Below, piece after piece: positions 16,527 to 24,874 of a DNA stretch of 64,000 nucleotides; position 1 is the stretch's first letter; every line of letters starts with the position of its first letter. The translations under genes and the position numbers were made by a program. The DNA is taken from contig JBBROA010000001.1 in the NCBI GenBank assembly GCA_038229875.1, positions 1-64,000 of the forward strand, in the 5' to 3' direction. Source of the DNA: JALYUA01 sp038229875 (GTDB taxonomy: Bacteria; Acidobacteriota; Thermoanaerobaculia; UBA5066; Gp7-AA6). The notes under the pieces are model-generated. The model searched no databases and was not told where the DNA came from. It worked only from the letters and a program-made list of their open reading frames with translations.

Positions 16527-19481
16527 CTAAAAGTCGACGCGCCCGGCAAACTGCAGCGTGCGAGGGACCGTCGTGACCGTGTTCGCGACGCCGAAGTTCG
16601 CGGAAGGCGTCTGGGCAATCCCGTACGACGTGTTGCCCGATCCCACGAATCGGTTCGCGTCGTTTGTGCAGTTGAAGCACTCGGCGATGGCCGTCAGTCC
16701 GACCGGTCCGATGGTGAAAGTCTTGGCGAGCCGGAAATCGAGCTGGGAAGTCCTCGGCTGGCGAAACTGATTTCGCGTGAAGTGCACGCCACCGATCGTC
16801 GGGCGGTCGTTGAAGAAACCGTCCTGGTTCTCGTCGGCGCCCGTCGTCGCGGTGTAGGGCGATCCCGTCGTGTAGCGATAGGTGGCGGAAAGCCCGATCC
16901 CCCACCAGGGCGTATTCCAGTTGGCGTTCGTCGCCAGCTTCCAGCGCTGGTCGCGGTTGGACCAGCTGTAGCTGCTGTCCAGGTTGTGGAGATCTTCGGC
17001 CTGCGCGCCCGCGAAGTTGCGCTCGTTCGAGTCGTTGTCTTTGTCCTCGGACCACGTCGCCGCCGCGAAGAACTGGAGGTCTCGCGTGAACCGATGCTGA
17101 AGGTTGAACGAGACAGCCTCGTACTTCGAGCGCGCGTCGGTCGTGTAGGTGGAGATGCGCCCGTAGAACGGGTCGGGCCGGGTCCGCGAGTAACGGGGCT
17201 GCCCGTTGATCGGGGAGACGGTTCCGTCGAGCACGAGATTCGGGTCGTTCAGGCGCTCGAGGTTTTTTGCCTTCGCGTAGGTTCCCTCGATGCCGACCAC
17301 GGTATTGGCGAATACTTCGCGGTCGACCCCGAGAGTGATCCGATCGGTGACGGGATCCTTGTAGTCGGTGGCCGTCGTGAACACGCCCAGGTTCGAGGGA
17401 GTCGGGATCGCCTGGAAGTTGATCGGGGCGAGCGTGTTCGGGTTGAAATTCGTTCCCCAGCCGGGCGAGAGCGGGTCGGTCGGGGCGGTCCGGTTCGCGG
17501 CATTTCCACCGGCGTTGATCGTGTACTGCGTCCCCGTCAGACCGTTGGCGGTCAGAAGCTGGGCGAACAGGATGCCCGGGGTGCGTGCCCAGAACCGGCC
17601 GAGCGACAGCCGGATCGCCGTTTTCGGATCGGGAGCGAATGTAAAGCCCGCGCGCGGGGACCACTTGTTGTTCTGGTCCGGGATCTGGCCGTCGAGGGCA
17701 TACGCGCCCGTAGAGAGGACATGCTGAGAATTTAAGATCGGGTTGTCGGGGTTATTGAGGCGCTCGTAGCGGACGCCGGCGGTTACGGTGAACTTCGGGG
17801 TGACGAACCACTGGTCCTGTACGAAAAACGCGAGCTCTTTCTGTGCGAACGCCGCGGTCCCGGCCTCGTCCGCCGTCCGTCCATTCAAGCCGCCGAACTG
17901 GAAAAACTGCGACCACTTGCCGGCGAGGAGATTTGCCTTGTTGTTCGCGTCGAAGACGTAGACGCCGCGCCAGTTCCCCTTGAAGATCTGGCTGATCGAG
18001 GTCTTGTTGTATTCCGCGCCGCCTTTGACGACGTGGTTCTTGACGAGATAGGTCGCAATGTCGCCGAAGGAGACGCGGTCGGCGGTCGAAACGATCGGGA
18101 GGAAGCTCGTGCTGCCGAGGCTGAGGCCCCCGTAGCGGATCTCCGGCTGGTCGATTCCGACCGGCAGGCGCGGCGTCTGCTCTACCACGTACTGCCCGTT
18201 GAAGTCGTTTAAGAGACTCGATCCGAACTGGCTGTTCCACGCGCCGACATACGCGTGCGACTGGAGTCCCTCGATCCCGTTGTGATTGCTGGTCTGGCTC
18301 TGCGAACCCGAGGTTCCGTGATCTCCCTCGTACTGGGCGTAATTGACGCGGCCCATCAAGCGCTGGGATCCGGAGAGCTGATAGTCGAGCCGTCCGAACA
18401 TCACTCGCCCATCCTGGGTCTGGACGTACGTCGGGTCGGAAGCGAGCGTTGGATACCGGGCGGCGATGTCGGGGTCCAGAAGGGTCGAGACGATCGGGAT
18501 GCCGACATTCTGCTTCTGCTGGTCATACGAGCCGAAGAAGAAGAGATGGTCGCGCAGAATCGGTCCGCCGACCGAGCCTCCGTACTGTTTCTTCTTCTGG
18601 TCGGGGGCCTCCCTACCGGCGACGGCGGGCTGCCCCGCGGCCACTCTCGGAGCCGCCAGCCTCGCCTGTGTGCTGTGGGGCTGCTCGTAAAAGAAGCCCG
18701 ATCCGTGGAGGTCGTTCGTCCCGTTCTTGGTGATGACGTTGATCACACCGCCGCCCGAGGGGCCGAACTCCACGGACCCGCCGTTGCGGATGACCGTGAA
18801 CTCCTTGACGGACTCCTGCGAGATCGAGAGGGGCGCGCGCCCCTCGGCGGAGCCGAACGTCCCGCCGAAGAAGCCATTGTCATAGTCCATGCCGTCGACC
18901 GTCGTGTTGGTGTTGATCCCTCGCTGTCCGGAAACGAGCACCGTGCCGCGGCCTTCGGGATCGCGGCGGGTTTCCGGCGTGAGAAGAACGAGATCCTGGA
19001 AGTTGCGTCCGTTCGTCGGGAGCGACTTCAGCTGTTCGGTCTGGATCGTCGTCGACGCCGACGTGTTGGTCACTTCGACCGCGGGAGTGGATGACGTGAC
19101 CGTCACCGACTCCTGCACCGACGACAGCTGCATCCGGAAGTCGACCGTCGGCACCGAGCCGAGGTCGAGGCGCACGTCGTTGCGGCTCGCAGCCTTGAAC
19201 CCGGACAGGTTTGCGGTCATCGTGTACATCCCGGTCGGCAGGTTGATCAGCTGGAAGGCGCCGTCCGAGCGCGTCGTCGCGGTCTGAACGAGCCCCGTCC
19301 CCTGATTTCTCGCCTCGACCGTGACGCCGGGCAACGCCCCGCCCTCGGTGTCTTTGACCGTGCCGGAGATCCGGCCGGTGGTCACGTCGGTCTGCGCGAA
19401 GGCGGCCGGCGCGAGCGCCACCGCGACCCCAAGGGCGATTCCGAAAAATGCCCGCCTGAGAGCGGACGCGGTTCCCGTCAT
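16527..19481 (-). CDS. TonB-dependent receptor with carboxypeptidase-regulatory-like domain (Oar type)
   Basis: A 984-residue outer-membrane receptor. The ATG at 19481 has AAGGAGG 7 nt upstream and starts a signal peptide ending at AAFAQ. A carboxypeptidase-regulatory-like beta-sandwich follows (GRISGTVKDTEGGALPGVTV, about residues 33-110). Next comes a plug domain with LKSLPTNGRNFQDLV and the VDGMDYDN segment, then a long beta-barrel ending in aromatic residues (FAGRVDF). Architecturally this is the Oar-like group expanded in Acidobacteriota, where substrates are mostly unknown; oligosaccharide or peptide uptake is usually supposed. It is transcribed away from a GntR regulator 243 bp away, which could control it, and has its own terminator. 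Confidence 0.93.
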   Translation of the reverse strand: MTGTASALRRAFFGIALGVAVALAPAAFAQTDVTTGRISGTVKDTEGGALPGVTVEARNQGTGLVQTATTRSDGAFQLINLPTGMYTMTANLSGFKAASRNDVRLDLGSVPTVDFRMQLSSVQESVTVTSSTPAVEVTNTSASTTIQTEQLKSLPTNGRNFQDLVLLTPETRRDPEGRGTVLVSGQRGINTNTTVDGMDYDNGFFGGTFGSAEGRAPLSISQESVKEFTVIRNGGSVEFGPSGGGVINVITKNGTNDLHGSGFFYEQPHSTQARLAAPRVAAGQPAVAGREAPDQKKKQYGGSVGGPILRDHLFFFGSYDQQKQNVGIPIVSTLLDPDIAARYPTLASDPTYVQTQDGRVMFGRLDYQLSGSQRLMGRVNYAQYEGDHGTSGSQSQTSNHNGIEGLQSHAYVGAWNSQFGSSLLNDFNGQYVVEQTPRLPVGIDQPEIRYGGLSLGSTSFLPIVSTADRVSFGDIATYLVKNHVVKGGAEYNKTSISQIFKGNWRGVYVFDANNKANLLAGKWSQFFQFGGLNGRTADEAGTAAFAQKELAFFVQDQWFVTPKFTVTAGVRYERLNNPDNPILNSQHVLSTGAYALDGQIPDQNNKWSPRAGFTFAPDPKTAIRLSLGRFWARTPGILFAQLLTANGLTGTQYTINAGGNAANRTAPTDPLSPGWGTNFNPNTLAPINFQAIPTPSNLGVFTTATDYKDPVTDRITLGVDREVFANTVVGIEGTYAKAKNLERLNDPNLVLDGTVSPINGQPRYSRTRPDPFYGRISTYTTDARSKYEAVSFNLQHRFTRDLQFFAAATWSEDKDNDSNERNFAGAQAEDLHNLDSSYSWSNRDQRWKLATNANWNTPWWGIGLSATYRYTTGSPYTATTGADENQDGFFNDRPTIGGVHFTRNQFRQPRTSQLDFRLAKTFTIGPVGLTAIAECFNCTNDANRFVGSGNTSYGIAQTPSANFGVANTVTTVPRTLQFAGRVDF

Positions 19482-19684
19482 GCAGTTGCCTCCTTGTTTA
19501 CGGACAGGCGCGGAGATTGTCAGTTGGCGTCGGATGATGGGGCGAAATTTATATGAAGTCGGCATGAAGTTGCGCGAGCGCAAGACGGGGGTACGGATGT
19601 CGCTGCGCTGAAGCGACTTACGGCGGATCGGTATTCCGACCTGGCCGTGTTGCACAGGGATCGGTGCATTGCTCCCGGCGGCTC

Positions 19685-19713
19685 TTGACATCAGAATGGC
19701 GTCGGACTATTGT
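19685..19713 (+). promoter_or_regulatory. Sigma-70-like promoter of the GntR-slipin operon
   Basis: TTGACA (19685-19690) is a perfect -35 box. After exactly 17 bp, TATTGT (19708-19713) matches the -10 consensus at four of six positions. Transcription would begin near 19720, about five bases before the ATG at 19725, giving a nearly leaderless mRNA. No Shine-Dalgarno sequence precedes that ATG, which agrees. Confidence 0.7.
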
Positions 19714-19734
19714 ACTAGTAAACTATGACAATAG
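19707..19734. promoter_or_regulatory. Inverted repeat over the -10 box and start codon (candidate autoregulatory operator)
   Basis: CTATTGT (19707-19713) and ACAATAG (19728-19734) form a perfect 7-bp inverted repeat with a 14-bp centre containing TACTAGTA. It covers the -10 box, the transcription start and the first codons of the GntR gene. A bound repressor would block its own promoter, as is common for YtrA-type regulators. Confidence 0.6.
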
Positions 19735-20138
19735 GTGGCCGCGCCCTGTTCCAGCTCGACCCGTCGTCGGGGGTGCCGTTCTACCGGCAGATCATCGACC
19801 AGGTCCTTCTGGCCGTCGCCGACGGGCGCCTGACGACCGGCGCGCAGCTGCCCACCGTGCGGCAGCTCGCGGTCGACCTCTCAGTCAACCTGAACACGGT
19901 CGCAAAGGCGTACCGGGAAATGGAGATCCGAGGAATCGTGGACACGCAGCAGGGGACGGGTACGTTCGTCGCGATGCGGCGCGCGGAGCGGCGAACCGGG
20001 GAACGGCGCAAGGCGCTCGAAGGACTCGTGGACCGCTTCGTCTCCCTCGCCTCGTCGAGCGGATTCTCGCTCGACGAGCTCGCCGAGAGCCTGACGGAAC
20101 GCGCGGAAAAAGTGGAAAAGGACAGGAGGCCTGAATGA
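19725..20138 (+). CDS. GntR family transcriptional regulator (YtrA subfamily)
   Basis: A 137-residue DNA-binding protein. The winged helix-turn-helix spans about residues 15-80 (PFYRQIIDQVLLAVADGRL, PTVRQLAVDLSVNLNTVAKAYREME, GIVDTQQGTGTFV). The short helical C-terminus of about 50 residues, lacking a large effector domain, is typical of the YtrA subfamily, which usually regulates the genes next to it, often ABC transporters. Here the downstream partner is a slipin gene overlapping by 4 bp (ATGA), with no ABC genes. A promoter and palindrome overlap its start, so autorepression is likely. The divergent TonB receptor gene is another possible target. Confidence 0.9.
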   Translation: MTIGGRALFQLDPSSGVPFYRQIIDQVLLAVADGRLTTGAQLPTVRQLAVDLSVNLNTVAKAYREMEIRGIVDTQQGTGTFVAMRRAERRTGERRKALEGLVDRFVSLASSSGFSLDELAESLTERAEKVEKDRRPE

Positions 20139-21115
20139 TTCCCATGATGTTGGCGCGGAGAAGGAGAGAGTCGGCGGAGCCCGAGACCCGGGCCGGAGCC
20201 TCGGAGAAGCGCCAGAAGGCGCGCGACGCCGCCGCCGACGTGCGGCGATTCGCCAACGGCATCAGCGTAGCGGCCATGGTCGTCATCGACGTGGCGGGGG
20301 CGGCCGCGGCTGCCGCCGTGAGGGATCCGGCGGTCGCGGCGCTCGTCGCGGGCGTCGCCGTGCTCCTCGGCTTCTATGCGCTGTTCTCGATCAAGATTGC
20401 CCGCCAGTGGGAGCGCGCCATCGTGCTTCGCTTCGGCCGGTTCGTCGGACTGAAGGGACCGGGACTCTTCCTGGTCGTTCCGATCGTCGACGTGGTCTCG
20501 CATCTGATCGACCAGCGCGTCCGGGTCACGGACGTTTCGGCGGAATCCGCGCTGACGCGCGACACGGTTCCGGTCAACGTCGACGCAATCGTCTTCTGGA
20601 CGGTGTGGGACGCGCAGAAGTCCGTTCTCGAGGTCTCCGACTACATGGACGCCGTGATGATGTCCGCACAGACCGCGCTCCGTGAGGCGATCGGGCGGCA
20701 CCAGCTCGCCGAGATGATCACCGAGCGCGAGCAGCTCGGCAAGGAGCTCCAGAAAATCCTCGACGAAAAGACGAATCCCTGGGGCATCACGATGCATTCC
20801 GTCGAGATCCGCGACGTGCGCATTCCGGCCGCGCTCGAAGACGCGATGAGCCGGCAGGCGCAGGCCGAGCGCGAGAGGCAGGCGCGAATCATCCTGGGAA
20901 CCGCGGAGACGGAGATCGCGGATCGCTTCGTCAAGGCCGGCGCGGCCTACGCCGACAACCCGGTTGGTTTACATCTTCGGGCGATGAACATGCTCTACGA
21001 GGCGATCAAGGAAAAGGGTTCGATGGTGATCGTGCCCTCCTCCGCTGTCGAGACGATGGGTCTGGGCGGTCTGATGGGGACCGCCGCGATCGGCGGAGCG
21101 AAGACCGGCAGCTAG
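20135..21115 (+). CDS. Slipin/stomatin-like SPFH (band 7) membrane protein
   Basis: A 326-residue member of the stomatin-prohibitin-HflK/C superfamily, which organise membrane microdomains and often bind proteases. A charged N-terminus is followed by two hydrophobic segments (about residues 43-90). The SPFH domain then begins (ARQWERAIVLRFGRFVGLKGPGLFLVVPIVD), continuing with the slipin signature RDTVPVNVDAIVFW and TALREAIGRHQLAEMI, and a helical region rich in Glu, Arg and Ala. No NfeD-like partner gene is adjacent. It overlaps the GntR gene by 4 bp and so is co-transcribed with it. A role in membrane stress is likely from the family but not shown here. Confidence 0.9.
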   Translation: MIPMMLARRRRESAEPETRAGASEKRQKARDAAADVRRFANGISVAAMVVIDVAGAAAAAAVRDPAVAALVAGVAVLLGFYALFSIKIARQWERAIVLRFGRFVGLKGPGLFLVVPIVDVVSHLIDQRVRVTDVSAESALTRDTVPVNVDAIVFWTVWDAQKSVLEVSDYMDAVMMSAQTALREAIGRHQLAEMITEREQLGKELQKILDEKTNPWGITMHSVEIRDVRIPAALEDAMSRQAQAERERQARIILGTAETEIADRFVKAGAAYADNPVGLHLRAMNMLYEAIKEKGSMVIVPSSAVETMGLGGLMGTAAIGGAKTGS

Positions 21116-21165
21116 CGTAGGGCTCCTCCTGTCGCGAGCCGATCAATAAGCGAGGGTGTTCTGCC

Positions 21166-21184
21166 CCCCTTCCCTTGGAAGGGG
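21166..21184. terminator. Hairpin after the slipin gene
   Basis: CCCCTTCC (21166-21173) pairs with GGAAGGGG (21177-21184) around a 3-nt loop, 50 bp past the slipin stop. There is no T-run, so termination is only possible, not established. Confidence 0.4.
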
Positions 21185-21236
21185 AGGGGGATGACTGGGA
21201 TGAGTCGGGACGCTGTGCTGTTCCTAAAATCGTGCA

Positions 21237-21271
21237 GTTGGACCGAAAATTCTGGGCCAAATCGGTCCAAC
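21237..21271. promoter_or_regulatory. 10-bp inverted repeat upstream of amtB
   Basis: GTTGGACCGA (21237-21246) is mirrored by TCGGTCCAAC (21262-21271) with a 15-nt spacer, about 100 bp before the amtB start. It may be an operator or an mRNA hairpin. Confidence 0.55.
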
Positions 21272-21292
21272 GTCCCCCGCAATCGAGTCTGA

Positions 21293-21310
21293 TGCACATG
21301 TGAATGTGCA
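21293..21310. promoter_or_regulatory. TGCACA/TGTGCA palindrome upstream of amtB
   Basis: TGCACAT (21293-21299) and ATGTGCA (21304-21310) flank a 4-nt centre. The half-sites resemble the TGCAC/GTGCA halves of NtrC sites, but the total length is 18 rather than 17 bp. A nitrogen-responsive operator is a reasonable but unproven reading. Confidence 0.45.
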
Positions 21311-21367
21311 GCGAAGGCATATTTCTGCTGACAGCCTTCCCGCTCGCTGCTACTCTGCCGTCACTGC

Positions 21368-22648
21368 ATGAATAGCGCCGATACGGCCTGGATGCTCGTC
21401 GCGACGGGTCTCGTTCTGCTGATGACGCCGGCGCTCGCGTTCTTCTACGGCGGGCTCGTCCGCAGCAAGAACGCTCTGAACACCATGATGATGAGCTTCG
21501 CCTCGCTCGGGTTCGTGGGCCTCGCGTGGGCGCTGCTCGGCTACTCGCTCGCGTTCGACGGCGCGGGGGCGTTCGTCGGCGGCCTCGGCCGCGCGCTCCT
21601 GCGTGGTGTCGATCTCGCGCCGCACGGGTCGATCCCCCACGTCCTTTTCTTCTCTTACCAGGGGACCTTCGCGATCATCACGGCGGCCCTGATCTCGGGA
21701 GCGATCGTCGAGCGAATGCGCTTTGCTCCGTACCTCGTCTTCATCACCCTGTGGAGCCTCATCGTGTACGCGCCGCTCGCGCACTGGATCTGGGGCGGAG
21801 GATGGCTCGCGCGGCTCGGCGCGCTCGACTTCGCCGGCGGAACGGTCGTGCACGTGAACGCAGCGGCCGCGGCCGTCGTCGCCGCCTGGGTGCTCGGCCC
21901 GCGAAAGGATTACGCCCGCCAGGCAATCCTGCCGCACAACGTGCCGTTCACGCTTCTCGGCTCCGGGCTTCTCTGGTTCGGCTGGTTCGGCTTCAATGCG
22001 GGAAGCGCGCTCGCGGCGAACCCCTACGCCGCGCTCGCGTTCACGAACACCCTCTTTGCCCCGATCGCCACGTTGACGGTGTGGACGCTGCTCGACCTGC
22101 GGCGGACCGGGAAGGCGACGGCGATCGGCGCCGCGACCGCGATCGTCGTGGGACTCGTCGCGATCACGCCGGCGGCGGGCTATGTGGGGCCGCTCGCCGC
22201 GATCGGCCTCGGCGGCATCGCGGCCATCCCGAGTTACTACGCCCTCCTCTGGCGCGCCCGCACCCGCCTCGACGATTCACTGGATGTCCTGGCCGCGCAC
22301 GGCGTCGGCGGGACGGTCGGCGCGCTCCTGACCGGGGTGCTCGCCCGCAAGGCCTGGAACGGCACGGTGGACGGCCTCCTGTTCGGCAACCCGCGGCAGC
22401 TCGTCGTCCAGATCGCGGCGGTCGCCGTCACGATTGCGTTCTCCGCGGCCATGACCTGGGCGATCCTGAAGGCCGTCTCCCTCTGGATGCCGCTTTCGGC
22501 GAGCGATCGCGAGCAGGGGCTGGGCCAGGACGTCGCGCAGCACGGCGAAGAGGCGTACGGCCTCGGCGAGGGGGCGATCCTGGTCCTGCATGAATCGTCA
22601 GAGGCTGCCGCTCCCTCGCCGTCGATGGTCCTGAGAGGCGCCTCGTGA
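21368..22648 (+). CDS. amtB: Ammonium transporter Amt
   Basis: A 426-residue inner-membrane ammonium channel with about eleven hydrophobic segments. Family marks are AFFYGGLVRSKNALNTMM near the N-terminus, DFAGGTVVHVNAAAAAVV carrying the first pore histidine, LLWFGWFGFNAGSALA, and HGVGGTVGALLTGVLA carrying the second pore histidine. It conducts ammonium across the inner membrane when nitrogen is scarce. The stop codon overlaps the GTG of a P-II gene by 4 bp, the usual amtB-glnK pairing in which the P-II trimer plugs the channel. Two palindromes upstream may carry nitrogen control. Confidence 0.95.
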   Translation: MNSADTAWMLVATGLVLLMTPALAFFYGGLVRSKNALNTMMMSFASLGFVGLAWALLGYSLAFDGAGAFVGGLGRALLRGVDLAPHGSIPHVLFFSYQGTFAIITAALISGAIVERMRFAPYLVFITLWSLIVYAPLAHWIWGGGWLARLGALDFAGGTVVHVNAAAAAVVAAWVLGPRKDYARQAILPHNVPFTLLGSGLLWFGWFGFNAGSALAANPYAALAFTNTLFAPIATLTVWTLLDLRRTGKATAIGAATAIVVGLVAITPAAGYVGPLAAIGLGGIAAIPSYYALLWRARTRLDDSLDVLAAHGVGGTVGALLTGVLARKAWNGTVDGLLFGNPRQLVVQIAAVAVTIAFSAAMTWAILKAVSLWMPLSASDREQGLGQDVAQHGEEAYGLGEGAILVLHESSEAAAPSPSMVLRGAS

Positions 22649-23010
22649 AGCTCGTCGTCGCCGTCGTCCGCCCTGAGAGGTTGAACGACGTGCTCGAGTC
22701 CCTCTTCCGCGCGGAGGTGCGCGGGCTGACGCTCCAGCGCGTGCAAGGACACGGCGGAGAGCTCGAGAGGGTCGAGACGTACCGGGGGACGACGGTCAAG
22801 ATGGAGCTGTCGGAGAAGGTCCGGCTCGAAATCGGCGTCTCGGACCATTTCGTGCAGCCCACGATCGACGCGATCCTCCGCGCCGCGCGGACGGGAGAGG
22901 TCGGAGACGGGAAGATCTTCGTGCTCCCCGTCGAAAAGGTCTACCGCATCCGAACGGGCGAAGAGGACCAGGCCGCCGTCACTCCGGAGCCGGAGCCCGC
23001 AGCCCGCTAG
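22645..23010 (+). CDS. glnK: P-II nitrogen regulatory protein, GlnK type
   Basis: A 121-residue P-II signal protein that senses ATP/ADP and 2-oxoglutarate and gates the adjacent ammonium channel. The core follows the family: KLVVAVVRPERLNDVLESL, the T-loop region ending in KVRLEIGV, and TGEVGDGKIFVLPVEKVYRIRTGE. In the T-loop the tyrosine equivalent to E. coli GlnB Tyr51 is valine (RGTTVKMEL), so uridylylation by GlnD at that site is not possible; Tyr46 and Lys58 are kept. The extra tail EDQAAVTPEPEPAAR is unusual. Translation starts at GTG inside the amtB stop. Confidence 0.93.
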   Translation: MKLVVAVVRPERLNDVLESLFRAEVRGLTLQRVQGHGGELERVETYRGTTVKMELSEKVRLEIGVSDHFVQPTIDAILRAARTGEVGDGKIFVLPVEKVYRIRTGEEDQAAVTPEPEPAAR

Positions 23011-23086
23011 ATTCCCCTCGGACCCTTCGCAAGGGGCGAATGGCGAGACGGACGCTGAACGCACCTCGAAGTTAAACTCTCGGCTC

Positions 23087-24874
23087 GTGCCGCGACATCG
23101 ACCGAGGTCCCGTCCGTCTTCCCGCGGCGTTCTCGCCGCTGTCCTCCTCGTCTCCGTCGCCTGCGCTTCGAGCGGGACTCTCCGGCACTCCGGACCCACG
23201 ACTGTCGACGAGAAGATCGGGCAGCTCTTTGTCTACGCGTCCACCGCCCGCTTCATGAACGAGGCTTCGCCGGAATACCGGGCGCTCGTCCATCAGGTTG
23301 CGGACAACCACGTCGGCGGGGTGATGTGGTTTCTCTACTCGGACGTGCTGGAAGCGGCGTTCTTGAACGCTCGGCTCCAGGCGCTCGCGCGGACACCCCT
23401 TCTTCTCGCCGCGGACCTGGAGGCGGGACTCGGGATGCGCTTCCACGACACCACCTACTGGCCGTGGCCGATGGCGCTCGGCGCCACGGGCGACCCGGGG
23501 CTCGCCGAGCGCGAGGGCCGGGCCATCGCGCGGGAGGCGCGGGAGATCGGCCTGAACCAGATCTACGCGCCGGTCGCGGACGTCAACGTGAATCCCGACA
23601 ACCCCGTGATCAACGTCCGCAGCTTCGGCGAGAACCCGGAAGAAGTCGGGCGCTTCGTCGCCGCCTTCGTCCGAGGCGTCCAGTCGGAAGGTGTGATTGC
23701 AACGGCGAAGCATTTCCCGGGGCACGGCGACACCCGATCGGATTCGCATCGGTCTCTTCCGTCGCTCGAGGCGTCCCCCGAACGGCTGGACGCCGTCGAG
23801 CTCGTGCCGTTTCGCGCCGCCATCTCCGCGGGTGTCGGCGCCGTCATGACCGCGCATCTCTCGGTGCCGAGTCTCGACCCGTCGGTCACGGAGGTGCGGC
23901 CCGGCGCTTCCGCCGCCAATCCGTACACGAAGGATCCGGGAGAGGCTTCGCGCCACGCGACGGTCCCGGCGAGCCTCTCGGAGTCCGTCACGACGGGACT
24001 CCTTCGCGGGAAGCTCGGGTTCTCGGGCCTCGTCGTCACCGACGCGGTCGACATGGGCGGCATCACAGATCACTTCGACCCGGGAGAGGCGGCGGTGCGC
24101 GCCATTCTTGCCGGCGCGGACCAGGTCCTGAAGTCTCCGGATATCGACGCCGCGATCTCGGGGGTCAAGCGCGCGGTCGCGAGCGGGCGGATCCCGCCGG
24201 CGAGGCTCGAAGACGCGGTCTCTCACGTCCTCGCCGCGAAGAACCGCATGACGTTCGGCGGCGCGACGCCGGAGTCGATCTTTCGGACCGTGGATCGCCC
24301 GGAGCATCGCGCGCTGGCGCAGGAGATCGCCCGCCGCTCGATCACGCTCGTACGCGAAGACCTCGGAGCGCTGCCCCTGCGTCGCGACGCCCGCCTCGCA
24401 CACGTCATCGTCAGCGACCTCCCGCGTTTCGCCGACGAGCTGACCGGGCAGCTGCGGGCGCGCCTTGCGGCCCAGCCGACGGCTTTTCTGATCGACCCGA
24501 TGTCGACCGATCGTGACGTCGAAGCGGCGGTGGCGGGAGCGGCCGCGGCGGACCAGGTCCTGCTGTCCGTCTTCGTGCGATTCCAGACCGGGAAGGGCTC
24601 GATCGGAATGCCTCCCGCCGGGGCCGCCGCGGTCTCGAGGGTCCTCGCGGGAACGTCCCCCGTCGCGGTCGCGGTCTTCGGAAGCCCGTACGTGCTCCGC
24701 GAGATGCCGTCGGCCCGGACCGCGCTCGTGGCGTGGGGAAGCCAGTTCGACGAACAGGAGGCCGCGGCGCGCGCTCTCTTCGGAGAGGCGGCGATCGGGG
24801 GACGCCTTCCGGTGACGATCCCCGGGATTGCCGCGCGCGGCGCCGGAATCCAGAAAGGGGAGGCCGCCAAATGA
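23087..24874 (+). CDS. nagZ: NagZ-like glycoside hydrolase family 3 lipoprotein
   Basis: A 595-residue family 3 enzyme predicted to release N-acetylglucosamine from peptidoglycan fragments. It begins at GTG with a lipoprotein-like signal (VLLVSVAC, Cys26), so it should act in the periplasm or at the surface, unlike cytosolic E. coli NagZ. The hexosaminidase signature KHFPGHGDTRSDSH lies at residues 208-221 and supplies the His/Asp acid-base pair. The nucleophile aspartate is in VVTDAVDMGG (about residue 319). A second alpha/beta domain follows (about 370-590), as in two-domain Gram-positive NagZ. It overlaps the next gene by 4 bp (ATGA), starting a three-gene operon with a symporter and a NamZ fusion. 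Confidence 0.88.
   Translation: MPRHRPRSRPSSRGVLAAVLLVSVACASSGTLRHSGPTTVDEKIGQLFVYASTARFMNEASPEYRALVHQVADNHVGGVMWFLYSDVLEAAFLNARLQALARTPLLLAADLEAGLGMRFHDTTYWPWPMALGATGDPGLAEREGRAIAREAREIGLNQIYAPVADVNVNPDNPVINVRSFGENPEEVGRFVAAFVRGVQSEGVIATAKHFPGHGDTRSDSHRSLPSLEASPERLDAVELVPFRAAISAGVGAVMTAHLSVPSLDPSVTEVRPGASAANPYTKDPGEASRHATVPASLSESVTTGLLRGKLGFSGLVVTDAVDMGGITDHFDPGEAAVRAILAGADQVLKSPDIDAAISGVKRAVASGRIPPARLEDAVSHVLAAKNRMTFGGATPESIFRTVDRPEHRALAQEIARRSITLVREDLGALPLRRDARLAHVIVSDLPRFADELTGQLRARLAAQPTAFLIDPMSTDRDVEAAVAGAAAADQVLLSVFVRFQTGKGSIGMPPAGAAAVSRVLAGTSPVAVAVFGSPYVLREMPSARTALVAWGSQFDEQEAAARALFGEAAIGGRLPVTIPGIAARGAGIQKGEAAK

Noticed and set aside
21322..21340. Possible sigma-54 promoter before amtB
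   Set aside because: The candidate GG and GC dinucleotides are separated by 9 rather than 10 bases, and the surrounding TGGCAC and TTGCA consensus is poor.
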